This document shows, in pieces, positions 1 to 8,459 of a DNA stretch of 23,424 nt. The notes beneath the pieces were generated by a model. It was not told the origin of the DNA. It saw nothing but the letters and a program-made list of their open reading frames with translations, and did no database searches. Location: positions 13,611 through 37,034 of the forward strand of contig MLAK01001024.1 of the NCBI GenBank assembly GCA_001839685.1, written 5' to 3'. Both the position numbers and the translations under genes were made by a program. This DNA comes from Tritrichomonas foetus (Eukaryota > Parabasalia > Tritrichomonadida > Tritrichomonadidae). Numbering within the stretch: the stretch's first letter is position 1; each line of letters starts with the position of its first letter.

Positions 1-90
1 AAATAGATATAGATTGAGAAATAGATATAGATTGAGAAATAGATAGAGATAGAGAAATAGATAGAGATTGAGAAATAGATAGAGATAGAG
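1..90. repeat. 18-bp minisatellite, five units
   Basis: Five consecutive 18-bp units (1-18, 19-36, 37-54, 55-72, 73-90) follow the pattern AAATAGATAKAGATWGAG. Units 1 and 2 are identical. Units 3 and 5 are identical to each other, and unit 4 differs from them by one base. The array runs into the window edge, so its full length is unknown. It lies just downstream of the 3' end of the minus-strand gene ending at 141. Confidence 0.9.
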
Positions 91-140
91 AGAAGTTGTC
101 AATAAGCAATTTATAAAACAGTAAAATTAAATTCTGTTTG

Positions 141-2825
141 TTACTTCTGCTTTGGAATATCTTTCCTTCGGACATTAATAATTTCGAACTTTGGTTTTTC
201 GCCATCATCGTATGTATATAAAATTTTAATGATTTTCTGCATCAAATGAAATAGACTTTCTTTTAATTCTTCTGTAGTAAAATCATTTTCCTCTTCTTCT
301 TCCTCTTTAGGTTGATCTATTCGATCAATAAGTTTATTCGCTTCTTCCCAAAGATTTACGTAAATTGGAACACCCCCGCACAAATCCGCTGTAATAATAA
401 ATGGAACTGTTCCTTCAGTATCAACAACAATTTGTTGATCGGTATTTATAGTGTCATTAATTAAGTTTATAGTGCTTATAAATTCATATGTTTTCTGTAT
501 TTGGCGTTCATCATCTTGATTAGGTTCCATGACATTGAATAGAGCTTGCTGATCACCACAAGAAATAATGAAGTTGCATTGAGTTAAAGCATACATCAGG
601 ATATCAATTAAATATACGCTTGTAGGAGACTCGGAAAACTTGGCTGGTGTGGGATCAATCATTACATCACCGACTTCGAAATGATCAAGAACGTAAATGA
701 ATTTAGGAATATTTAAGATTTTAGCAACAGAAATTGGTAAGTAAATCACCATCATTATCCATTCTGTTAGAGCTGCTTCATCGTTCCAAAGTTGACTTAA
801 TTTGTTGATAAGATTTTGTAATTCAGGTGCAATTCTTTGTGTAACAGGATTAAGCATTAATGACTTACCAAATTTAGGAATCTGTTTATAGATAATAACA
901 TCATCAAATTGTTTCTTGATGATATCAAGGTATGGAGTAAGGTCGGGACGATTCCATGCAATATTTTTGATGATATTTTCAATCATTGCTGAATAAAAGC
1001 GTGCGAAGTTTGTCGCATATGAAGCAATCGTCACAATATCTATATAAAATATGCATGTTGATTTCCATTCTTCTGTGGAAATCATTTCATAAAGAAGTTC
1101 TTCAGTAATAACTCGTAAGAAAGTAGATTTTCCAGAGGCTTGTGGACCACTAAGAACAAGGTTGAATCTATGAGTGATACCATTGCAATGGAAAAATCTG
1201 TGATCTTTCATGACACTTCTTGCTTTTTCCCTCATTTGATCAACACCTATGACATTACTTGGCAATGGTAAAATATTCGCTTGTTCTGCCATGTCAAGTC
1301 CTCTTAAATACCAATAACACTTTTGACTTAATTCATAATCATGAAGATGATTAAGTGAATTACTATATTCAGGAAGATCTTCGAGAGCCTTTGATATATT
1401 ACGGCTAAATGCTTTTTGAACATTCAGAACATCATCAAATAATTTTTGAAGATCTTCTGTTTCTTTTTGATTTTCATTTTCTTCTTCTTCCTCTTCTTGG
1501 ATGTTGATTTCTTCCTCTTCTTTGAAATCTTGTGGTTCTTCTTCATATTTATTATTATTGACATTTGAACTGCTGTTTGCTCTTAATCTATTTGCTCTTC
1601 GGCTACCTCTTCTCGACTTTAATCCAGGATCACTTTGTTCATTAAAGTCTGAACCAATTTCATCAGACTTATCACTTTCACCTTCAATATCAATATCATT
1701 AGCGCGCCTCTTATTTTTATTCTTCCAGCTTTGAATTGATGAAGCTCTTGATGATCTTCTGCTATTTTGAGATTCACCATCATAAGGAATATCATTCGAA
1801 TTTTGGTTTTTATATGATTTAGAATGCTTAGCATTATACTTCGAATTGTTATGATAATTATGATTATTATAATTGGAGCTATTATAATTAGAACTATTAT
1901 TATAATTATTACTACTATAGTTATCATTGTCATTCAATTGATCATCAAATTCATAATCATTGTAATCACTTTCGTCATTCTCATCAAGAAGTCCATACTT
2001 CTTATTTTTAGATGGAGAATTAACTATTGTATCATCTTGTGAAATTCTATTACCTTTTGGAATTGGAATTTGTTTTCGAGGAATAACTGCAAGTGATACG
2101 ATTTCTTTAACATTGCCAGTTTCTTCATCGCCTTTCTGAGTCTTGTTTGCAGAATGTTTCGCTAAATTTGCTTCAAATTGTTTTGTTTTAAGATCCAATT
2201 CTTTCTTTTTCTTTTCTTTCGCTTTTTCTTCATTTAGAATGCGCTCTTGACGTGGAGTGAAACGAAGTCTTGACTTTCTTGTTTCTGTACTGTCTTTATT
2301 CTTTTTGGAATCACTCGGAAAATTCAAAGCAGCATTCTTATTGTTTTTCGAAACATTTAATTTTCCAGTGTTTGGCTTTCCTTCGTTTGTTACACCAAAA
2401 ATTCGTGCGTATGAATCCTTTGACATAATTTTGTTTTCCTTCTTTGGTGAGCAGTGAGGACCAACAATTGGATCGAGTTCGTTGCCGTTTCCTTCAAGCG
2501 AAGAAACATAATAAGTACATCCTGGTACCAAATCGTCTAGAGATGAAACTCGATGTCCATCTTCATTGAAGAATGATCGAACTTCCATCACATCGCCAAA
2601 TAATTTTTTCGCAGTGCGCATAAAAAATGCGAATGATCTGGGGAAAACAATTTTATGACTAGGTGCGTTCGTAATTCCGACTTGCTTTAGAAATATTGAG
2701 GGGACACTTACCGCCGGGCGAGAAGAAGTTTCGGACATAATCGATTTTGTCTGTCTAATTTTAAACGGAAGCAAGATTTTAATAAACGTTTGAAAATCCA
2801 CCCAAATGGATGGATTCTTCCACAT
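141..2825 (-). CDS. Doublecortin-like domain plus P-loop ATPase protein
   Basis: This 894-residue protein is not an established family that I can name. Residues about 46-120 resemble a doublecortin (DCX) domain, a ubiquitin-like fold that usually binds microtubules. The visible pattern is a basic F-x-F-F-x-R-T-A-K-K stretch, then a glycine, then a SLDDLVPG turn and a YYVSS strand. Residues about 160-470 are low-complexity: Lys/Glu-rich, then an Asn/Tyr/Ser-rich stretch, then Glu runs. The C-terminal half is an NTPase with Walker A GPQASGKST at 560-568. A likely Walker B is FIYVLDHFE, with Asp714 and Glu717. The NTPase is AAA+/ORC-like in general layout, but I cannot assign it to ORC4 or another named family. 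The first ATG is at 2825. Met30 (2738), starting MSETSSRPAV, is an equally plausible start, because the first 29 residues look unlike a normal N-terminus and no clear Inr precedes either ATG. Confidence 0.75.
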   Translation of the reverse strand: MWKNPSIWVDFQTFIKILLPFKIRQTKSIMSETSSRPAVSVPSIFLKQVGITNAPSHKIVFPRSFAFFMRTAKKLFGDVMEVRSFFNEDGHRVSSLDDLVPGCTYYVSSLEGNGNELDPIVGPHCSPKKENKIMSKDSYARIFGVTNEGKPNTGKLNVSKNNKNAALNFPSDSKKNKDSTETRKSRLRFTPRQERILNEEKAKEKKKKELDLKTKQFEANLAKHSANKTQKGDEETGNVKEIVSLAVIPRKQIPIPKGNRISQDDTIVNSPSKNKKYGLLDENDESDYNDYEFDDQLNDNDNYSSNNYNNSSNYNSSNYNNHNYHNNSKYNAKHSKSYKNQNSNDIPYDGESQNSRRSSRASSIQSWKNKNKRRANDIDIEGESDKSDEIGSDFNEQSDPGLKSRRGSRRANRLRANSSSNVNNNKYEEEPQDFKEEEEINIQEEEEEENENQKETEDLQKLFDDVLNVQKAFSRNISKALEDLPEYSNSLNHLHDYELSQKCYWYLRGLDMAEQANILPLPSNVIGVDQMREKARSVMKDHRFFHCNGITHRFNLVLSGPQASGKSTFLRVITEELLYEMISTEEWKSTCIFYIDIVTIASYATNFARFYSAMIENIIKNIAWNRPDLTPYLDIIKKQFDDVIIYKQIPKFGKSLMLNPVTQRIAPELQNLINKLSQLWNDEAALTEWIMMVIYLPISVAKILNIPKFIYVLDHFEVGDVMIDPTPAKFSESPTSVYLIDILMYALTQCNFIISCGDQQALFNVMEPNQDDERQIQKTYEFISTINLINDTINTDQQIVVDTEGTVPFIITADLCGGVPIYVNLWEEANKLIDRIDQPKEEEEEENDFTTEELKESLFHLMQKIIKILYTYDDGEKPKFEIINVRRKDIPKQK

Positions 2826-2936
2826 GAAGGATTGTTGATGTAAAACACTTTCCTTGACAAATAGAAAGAACTGTAAACCATGACTTCTCCAAAATTTTGT
2901 TCAACCCTTCAATAAAATATTTTTCCCTTTTTTTGA

Positions 2937-2968
2937 CCAAACAGGGCAGCCACCCTTTTCACGTTTGG
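2937..2968. other. Inverted repeat with nested stem in intergenic DNA
   Basis: CCAAAC (2937-2942) is complementary to GTTTGG (2963-2968). Directly inside it, AGGG (2943-2946) pairs with CCCT (2953-2956), leaving a one-sided bulge. The patch is clearly more GC-rich than the surrounding A/T DNA. It lies between the polyubiquitin stop and the start of the next minus-strand gene. It could be a 3'UTR hairpin or an upstream promoter element; nothing in the sequence decides between these. Confidence 0.4.
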
Positions 2969-3086
2969 GCGCAATGCAGAGGTAATAAAGAAAAATCGAT
3001 TTTTTTATCATTTTTGAAAAGAGAAAAAAGAAGAAGAAAATAAGTAAATTGATTTTTAATCAATTTGAATAAGCGTTCTGCAAAAA

Positions 3087-3090
3087 TTTA
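3087..3090 (-). terminator. TAAA polyadenylation-type motif at polyubiquitin stop
   Basis: The polyubiquitin stop codon TAA is followed by A, giving TAAA. In Trichomonas vaginalis, a UAAA motif often overlapping the stop codon is the reported polyadenylation signal. The match is short and could arise by chance in A/T-rich DNA. Confidence 0.5.
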
Positions 3091-4005
3091 GAAACCACCA
3101 CGAAGACGAAGAACCAAGTGGAGGGTTGAATCCTTTTGGATGGAGTAGTCTTGGAGGGTGTTGCCGTCTTCTAATTGTTTACCAGCAAAAATGAGACGTT
3201 GTTGATCTGGTGGGATACCTTCTTTGTCTTGGATCTTGGCTTTGACATCTTCGATACGGTCTGTTGGTTCGACTTCGAGGGTGATGTGCTTTCCTGTGAG
3301 GGTTTTGACGAAGATTTGCATACCACCACGAAGACGGAGAACCAAGTGGAGGGTTGAGTCCTTTTGGATGGAGTAGTCTTGGAGGGTGTTTCCATCTTCT
3401 AATTGTTTACCAGCAAAAATGAGACGTTGTTGATCTGGTGGAATTCCTTCTTTGTCTTGGATTTTAGCCTTGACATCTTCGATACGATCTGTTGGTTCGA
3501 CTTCAAGGGTGATGTGCTTTCCTGTGAGTGTCTTAACGAAGATTTGCATACCACCACGAAGACGGAGAACCAAGTGGAGGGTTGAGTCCTTTTGGATGGA
3601 GTAGTCTTGGAGGGTGTTTCCATCTTCTAATTGTTTACCAGCAAAAATGAGACGTTGTTGATCTGGTGGAATTCCTTCTTTGTCTTGGATTTTAGCCTTG
3701 ACATCTTCGATACGATCTGTTGGTTCGACTTCAAGGGTGATGTGCTTTCCTGTGAGTGTCTTAACGAAGATTTGCATACCACCACGAAGACGGAGAACCA
3801 AGTGGAGGGTTGAGTCCTTTTGGATGGAGTAGTCTTGGAGGGTGTTGCCGTCTTCTAATTGTTTACCAGCGAAGATAAGACGTTGTTGATCTGGTGGGAT
3901 ACCTTCTTTGTCTTGGATCTTGGCTTTGACGTCCTCGATACGGTCTGTTGGTTCGACTTCGAGGGTGATGTGTTTGCCTGTGAGGGTTTTGACGAAGATT
4001 TGCAT
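3088..4005 (-). CDS. Polyubiquitin, four head-to-tail units
   Basis: The 305-residue product is four identical 76-residue ubiquitins (coding 4005-3778, 3777-3550, 3549-3322, 3321-3094) plus one extra C-terminal Phe that blocks the last unit until processed. Each unit ends in LRLRGG, the conjugation and cleavage site. All seven lysines (6, 11, 27, 29, 33, 48, 63) and the Leu8/Ile44/Val70 patch are present. Compared with human ubiquitin I count eight changes: T12H, S20T, T22R, N25D, R54N, S57Q, N60S and E64D. That is unusually many for ubiquitin, and parabasalid ubiquitins are known to be divergent. The start is ATG at 4005. One codon further upstream is TTG, not a start. An Inr lies 11 nt upstream. 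The nucleotide pattern among units points to gene conversion. Confidence 0.98.
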   Translation of the reverse strand: MQIFVKTLTGKHITLEVEPTDRIEDVKAKIQDKEGIPPDQQRLIFAGKQLEDGNTLQDYSIQKDSTLHLVLRLRGGMQIFVKTLTGKHITLEVEPTDRIEDVKAKIQDKEGIPPDQQRLIFAGKQLEDGNTLQDYSIQKDSTLHLVLRLRGGMQIFVKTLTGKHITLEVEPTDRIEDVKAKIQDKEGIPPDQQRLIFAGKQLEDGNTLQDYSIQKDSTLHLVLRLRGGMQIFVKTLTGKHITLEVEPTDRIEDVKAKIQDKEGIPPDQQRLIFAGKQLEDGNTLQDYSIQKDSTLHLVLRLRGGF

Positions 4006-4013
4006 CAAAAAAA

Positions 4014-4018
4014 AGTGA
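4014..4018 (-). promoter_or_regulatory. Initiator (Inr) of polyubiquitin gene
   Basis: On the minus strand TCACT matches the trichomonad initiator TCA(+1)Y(T/A). The predicted +1 A is at 4016, giving an 11-nt 5'UTR before the ATG at 4005, a spacing typical of trichomonads. A T-run separates the motif from the start codon. Confidence 0.65.
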
Positions 4019-4411
4019 GTTGAAGTTGAAAATTTTCAACAGAGTAACGTCACATCATCGCAAAATCTATGTCAAGATAACTTCTACCATATTTATTCTG
4101 AATTAATCTCGATATTTCTCACAATTAGTTGGTCCGAACATTGAATTCGTATCAAAAATTGTGAATGTCAAAAATCCTATAAATCGAAAATATTGATATC
4201 AACTTTTTGGCGGTTTTATTTTCATGTTTTATCTCTTGATATTGATTTATCAATATGTTTTAATTGCATTTCTCACCGACTAATTTTTATTGAATTAGTA
4301 TCTTTTTTACACAAATTTACTCAATAATATTCGGCACACAAAAAGTTTTGAAAAAACGTAAATTTATTCACAAACGGTCGCTCTAAAAATTATTCAACCG
4401 TCGGATTTTGA

Positions 4412-4702
4412 AAGCAACAAACTCGCCCAAAAAACGCGCCATTGGAAGAATTTGATATTTATAATGATGAAGAACCAGTCACATTAGCAACTTTACAAAC
4501 TTTATCTTGATAATCCTGACTTCCATAAAAAAATGCTGCATTGTATTTCATGTCATGCACTTGCTCTAAATCGAAATCAGACCCGGTTCTGCAATTCATT
4601 CTTACGATTATCTCCATTTCGTTTGATCATTTAAATGAAAAAATCGATTCTAAAACCAGATATTTTGCTCTTTCTTCAATTGAAAATATTTTACATTATT
4701 AT
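4412..4702 (+). pseudogene. Possible decayed helical-repeat gene fragment
   Basis: Two neighbouring plus-strand frames read like protein. Frame one (4412-4507, 32 codons, no ATG) ends in EEPVTLATLQTLS before a stop. Frame two (4529-4702, 58 codons between stops) contains DPVLQFILTIISIS and RYFALSSIENIL. A one- or two-base shift in the A-run near 4527-4533 would join them. The alternating hydrophobic pattern suggests alpha-helical HEAT/ARM-type repeats, and the second piece loosely resembles the N-terminal region of importin/exportin proteins. That resemblance is from pattern only. There is no start codon or promoter, so at best this is a relic, and chance open frames in A/T-rich DNA remain possible. 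Confidence 0.3.
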
Positions 4703-5857
4703 TGAAGGAATCGAAATATGATTTTGCGGAATATTGCCATGATTTTTTGGAAACATCATAAAATTATATTTATAGGACAGAGCTGTAGACATCGTCAAAA
4801 AAGAGAAGCCATCGAAACCGAAAAATCGAAGAAAAAACTGAGAATTTTGTGAAAAAGTTGACAGTGAGTGTTATCGATTTCTTTATCTTCTGAGATAGAA
4901 TTAGAAAATAGATCGAAATACTGTTTTTTAATTTTGGCAACAGGGTTTGAAAAAAATACTAGTACTCATATAAATACAAATGCAATTTTTTATGACACTT
5001 CCATTATGACAATCATAAATTCCAACAAAGAAAATTTAGATTCAGATCTATACAGTTGTTGTTTAATGCTATTAAACATTCATCAATACTAAAGACTTTT
5101 TCTCAAATGATTTAAATTTACAAATCATATTTTTTCTTTAATAAGTCAGTTATTTTTATCATATCAAAGACAGATATATTTTATATAGAATCGAATATGA
5201 TATTATAAGCAGGATTATTAAAGAGTTATAAAAGCTTTTATTTTTTTTATAGTTTTTCACACTCAAAACTTGTTTTTATCAAATGCTTGTCATCAAATCT
5301 TTTCATTCATTCGATTTTTAATAAAAATACCATATTAGAACGATAACAATATTTTTTTAATTTCTGAAGTTATATTTATTATAATAGAAATACTCAATAG
5401 AAATGTCCTTGTATATTGGAGTACTAATTCTATCATTTTACTTATTTGGAAAGGAATTGATAATGATAAAAATTCTTTGCACATATGTTGTAAAACAAGA
5501 TTCTGCGAATTCAAGAGTCAAGTAATCAAATGAAGGAAAATTTTTCTGGAGATTGCAGGTAAACAATAATAAAAAATGATATTTTGAAGTTAAGCATTTA
5601 CTCAAATTCGAAAAATGAATATGATGAAATTCTATCTTCCTGCTTCATATCATGAAAATTATTTGAAAATCTGTCTTCTCATTTTTTTAAAAATTCGACT
5701 TCTAATTTTCCTATTCGATCATTTCCACTTTCACATCAACAATTATGGCTTAATGGTAAAGCATATAAGACATAAATATTTCTAGACATCAAAGATCTTG
5801 TTTCCATTTTGTTGTTAATGAGTGTATATGATAATGCCGCACAAATCAATATCATAA

Positions 5858-6048
5858 AATTGTGTTCCAGAAATTTTCCAAATACTGTTCTCTTTAATCG
5901 CAAACAGTAATTATGAAATCTTCCTAATTCTATACAAATACTGAGATTTATGAATGATCGATTAGAGAAAACAATATCAAAAGATGATTGTACCGAAGAA
6001 GAAGTTTCCGAAATGTTTCAAAAATACATAGAAGAATTAGATCATTAG
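5858..6048 (+). pseudogene. Possible coding relic ending in acidic helix
   Basis: A 28-codon frame (5858-5941) contains VPEIFQILFSLIAN. It overlaps a second frame that has an ATG at 5950 and stops at 6046-6048. The second piece is 32 codons and contains the charged helix TEEEVSEMFQKYIEELD. The amino-acid composition is more protein-like than the flanking DNA. It may be a later part of the same decayed gene as the fragment at 4412-4702, about 1.2 kb upstream on the same strand, but I cannot prove continuity. No family recognised. Confidence 0.25.
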
Positions 6049-6826
6049 ACGAAATTTTAAATAAAAATTTATTTAGAGATCTACTCACAATTGCAGAATA
6101 GCAGAATCTCAGACATGACCCTCATACCGATTTCAATAAGCCAACTACACCATTCGGAAGCATAATGATACTCAAACTTTATTAATAAAATCCTTCTTAA
6201 TTATTTATCTTTATTATAATCATTCATGGTCTTGGGTGTGAAATTCTTTTTCCACTCAGTTAACCTTACTCTCATTAGCATTTCTATATAACTTTCATTC
6301 TCATGAAAACACGAGGAAAGAAAATGAATTGCTAAATGTAATTAAACATAAATAAAATAATGAAACTTCATTCTAAATAACATAATTCCCCATTTTACTT
6401 GGTAAAGTTAATAGATCATCTATATATTGTTGATTGTAATGATCACTTTCCCGTCTTAATTCACCACAACCAATTCAATAGTTTCAGAAGGATTAAATGG
6501 ATTGACTAATATCTTTGTTTTCATCATCATAATACCAATATCATCAACTTTGTTAACAAGAAAATCTTTTTCTATATTACCAAGTATTCAAAAGGGATGG
6601 TTTGGATATTATAAAATGGTTTGTTAAAATAAAGATACATTTTACTTATATTTCTACTAGCAAACATGATATTACTATCAACTTTGCCAAAATAAACACA
6701 CAAACAAATCTAATAAATCTTAATGTGGAAAAAAAAGTCATCTTTAAAACATTCGGCTGGATTCTCATTATTTTTCTTCTTCACTAAGGTCCTTCAAGAG
6801 AAAGTAATAATAACAATAATATTAAA

Positions 6827-7918
6827 TCATGGGTAGAGATAATCTTCAATTTGTGATGGTGCTATTGTCCATATCTCAAATAAATTATCCTCTGAAACAG
6901 ATGCCATTGTCCAAGGCATGTCTTGACACCAGTCAAATGCAGTAATTGGTGTAACATGACCATTATGTGCAAACACAGCACTTGGATCAGCTTCTTTCGC
7001 CTCATTTAGCGACCAAAGTGCTACTGCTGCATCTAAAGAACTTGATGCGACAATATCACGTGATGTGACTGACCATTTAAGTGAAGTGACTTCTGAATCA
7101 TGTGCTGTGATTGTGCAAATAGGCGCAGAAGGTAATCTAATGTCGAAAAATGCAATGACACCTGATAAAGAACCTGCCGCAAACATAAAAGGAATATGGT
7201 TAGCAAAAGCTAATGAAGAAACATGATCTTCGAGTTTTATCGATGTTCTACTTGAATCTCTAATATCAATACAGTTAATACTAACTTTTCCATGACACAC
7301 TAAAGCGGTTTGTGGATTATATGGATCAATCGATAAATCCAGAATTGATCGCTTAAATTTACTTATTTGGAAAGGCAATGATCCAATACATTTTGGGCCT
7401 TTATAAAACATGACACTATTGCTTCTTGTGCAGAGAAATGATTCCATACTAGAATCTCCCGGCAAAAATTGAATAATTTTGGCTTGATCGTTTTTGAGTG
7501 CGATTTTAGTATCCGATGTTTCACTAATATATATTAAATCGTTATCGACGGCCGCCATTATATCATTCGACGAATTTAAATTGCAGGCGTAGATTCGTCC
7601 TTTGAACGAAAATTTGCTGGTATTCGATATTCGGCCCCATTCGGGATTCGGTTTGCTTTTGTCGAAGGAAATCGAGGTACGATTTGGAAATGATACATTG
7701 TAAAGCGATACTGACGAAGAATTTGATTTGCTATTGTAGTTACCAAGTATTAAACCGTATACATATGAGTCTTGTGCTTTGATTGTTTGATTTGTGAAAT
7801 TTAATGAAATCGGATGTTCGGGAAGGACATGCATTGAAACATTTTCGTAGAATTCTCGAGCGTGATATCTCCAATCAAAAAAATCTCTTACTGCGTCTTG
7901 TGGAGTTGGAAGATTCAT
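6827..7918 (-). CDS. RBBP4/MSI1-type WD40 histone-binding protein
   Basis: This 363-residue WD40 propeller resembles the RBBP4/RBBP7/MSI1/CAF-1 p48 group, nuclear chaperones that hold histone H3-H4 in CAF-1, HAT1, HDAC and PRC2-type complexes. The C-terminal blade is the best evidence. A GHVTPITAFDW stretch, then PWTMASVSEDNLFEIW (about residues 318-352), mirrors the GHTAKISDFSWNPNEPW...SVSEDN...VW signature of the family. The N-terminus also fits, with a W-x-x-x-A-R-E-F-Y-E-N-V helix followed by H-V-L-P-E-H-P. Middle blades show DIRDSSR and DIRLPSAP repeat ends. It is shorter than the usual roughly 420 residues, mainly through a short acidic tail and loops. The start is ATG 7918, 11 nt after an Inr. 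The gene is divergent from the gene at 8460. GRWD1-like proteins are the main alternative. Confidence 0.8.
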   Translation of the reverse strand: MNLPTPQDAVRDFFDWRYHAREFYENVSMHVLPEHPISLNFTNQTIKAQDSYVYGLILGNYNSKSNSSSVSLYNVSFPNRTSISFDKSKPNPEWGRISNTSKFSFKGRIYACNLNSSNDIMAAVDNDLIYISETSDTKIALKNDQAKIIQFLPGDSSMESFLCTRSNSVMFYKGPKCIGSLPFQISKFKRSILDLSIDPYNPQTALVCHGKVSINCIDIRDSSRTSIKLEDHVSSLAFANHIPFMFAAGSLSGVIAFFDIRLPSAPICTITAHDSEVTSLKWSVTSRDIVASSSLDAAVALWSLNEAKEADPSAVFAHNGHVTPITAFDWCQDMPWTMASVSEDNLFEIWTIAPSQIEDYLYP

Positions 7919-7926
7919 CTCCTATT

Positions 7927-7931
7927 TATGA
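7927..7931 (-). promoter_or_regulatory. Initiator (Inr) of the WD40 gene
   Basis: Minus-strand TCATA matches TCA(+1)Y(T/A). The predicted +1 A is at 7929, an 11-nt 5'UTR before ATG 7918, the same spacing as at the polyubiquitin gene. This supports the chosen start. Confidence 0.6.
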
Positions 7932-8441
7932 TTTTTGATGGAAATCCAGATTAGTCAAAATAATGACCGTTATGGTCAAATAACGGTAAAATCCGGAATG
8001 ATTCTTATAACATTTCGATGATGAAGATATTTTCGATACAAGAAAAGATAATTGAGCTATAATACAAGTTAAAATAGGTAATAAAAATCCCATTATATTT
8101 AATAATTTAGAATGAAGTTTATCATTATATTTCATCTATATAAGGAAATTAACTTGGCATCATTTCATACAATTAAAATATCCAAAACAAATATATCACA
8201 AGAAGTCTTAACTAAAATATGCATAATGATTGTCATTAATCCCAAAATAAGATTATGATTAATCAAAAGATGGGGATCTACGAATTCCACCAATAAAATA
8301 GAATGTACTGAAAGGAAAAGGAATATTTAACACGTCAGTGTCATCAAATCCTTTTTGACAAGAAATAAATGTTCAACTTTTTTCAATGTTTATTTTCAAT
8401 GGGGTGAACGATAAGTACAATTAGAATTGAATCTAAAAATA

Positions 8442-8446
8442 TCATA
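8442..8446 (+). promoter_or_regulatory. Initiator (Inr) of the TRAPP-like gene
   Basis: TCATA matches TCA(+1)Y(T/A). The predicted +1 A is at 8444, 16 nt before ATG 8460. The motif lies inside the upstream in-frame extension that begins with TTG at 8427, which argues that translation starts at 8460 and not earlier. Confidence 0.6.
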
Positions 8447-8459
8447 TTGTCAATCAAAA

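Larger units (their letters stand above)
4019..6826. other. Long intergenic stretch, no intact gene
   Basis: About 2.8 kb between the polyubiquitin promoter and the 3' end of the WD40 gene. No open frame longer than about 75 codons has a credible start. Frames are broken by many stops and homopolymer runs. Some short plus-strand frames read like decayed coding sequence and are listed separately (4412-4702 and 5858-6048). A further plus-strand open stretch of about 77 codons (about 6557-6784) has no ATG near its beginning and no recognisable similarity. I see no tRNA, rRNA or terminal inverted repeats here. Confidence 0.6.
7919..8459. promoter_or_regulatory. Divergent promoter region between two genes
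   Basis: A 541-bp A/T-rich gap separates the minus-strand WD40 gene (ATG 7918) from the plus-strand TRAPP-like gene (ATG 8460). An initiator lies at each end, so each gene probably has its own core promoter. A 69-codon minus-strand frame inside (8135-7926) runs through the WD40 initiator and is probably not a gene. I see no other structured element. Confidence 0.55.

Noticed and set aside
1..90. CRISPR-like array
   Set aside because: The repeats are directly tandem with no unique spacers, and the organism is a eukaryote.
141..2825. ORC4 assignment for the P-loop protein
   Set aside because: Only the general Walker A and B layout fits; the DCX-like N-terminus and long low-complexity linker are not ORC4 features.
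3175..3813. Repeated plus-strand open frames opposite polyubiquitin
   Set aside because: They recur only because the ubiquitin units repeat; they are antisense shadows with no independent support.
4006..4008. Extra start codon giving a Met-Met start for polyubiquitin
   Set aside because: The upstream codon is TTG, and ubiquitin itself begins at ATG 4005 with an Inr 11 nt upstream.
7926..8135. 69-codon minus-strand frame with a hydrophobic segment
   Set aside because: It has no initiator, runs through the WD40 gene's own initiator, and has no recognisable family; hydrophobic frames are common in A/T-rich DNA.
8427..8459. Eleven-codon upstream extension of the TRAPP-like protein
   Set aside because: It begins with TTG and overlaps the predicted initiator, so it would lie at or before the transcription start.
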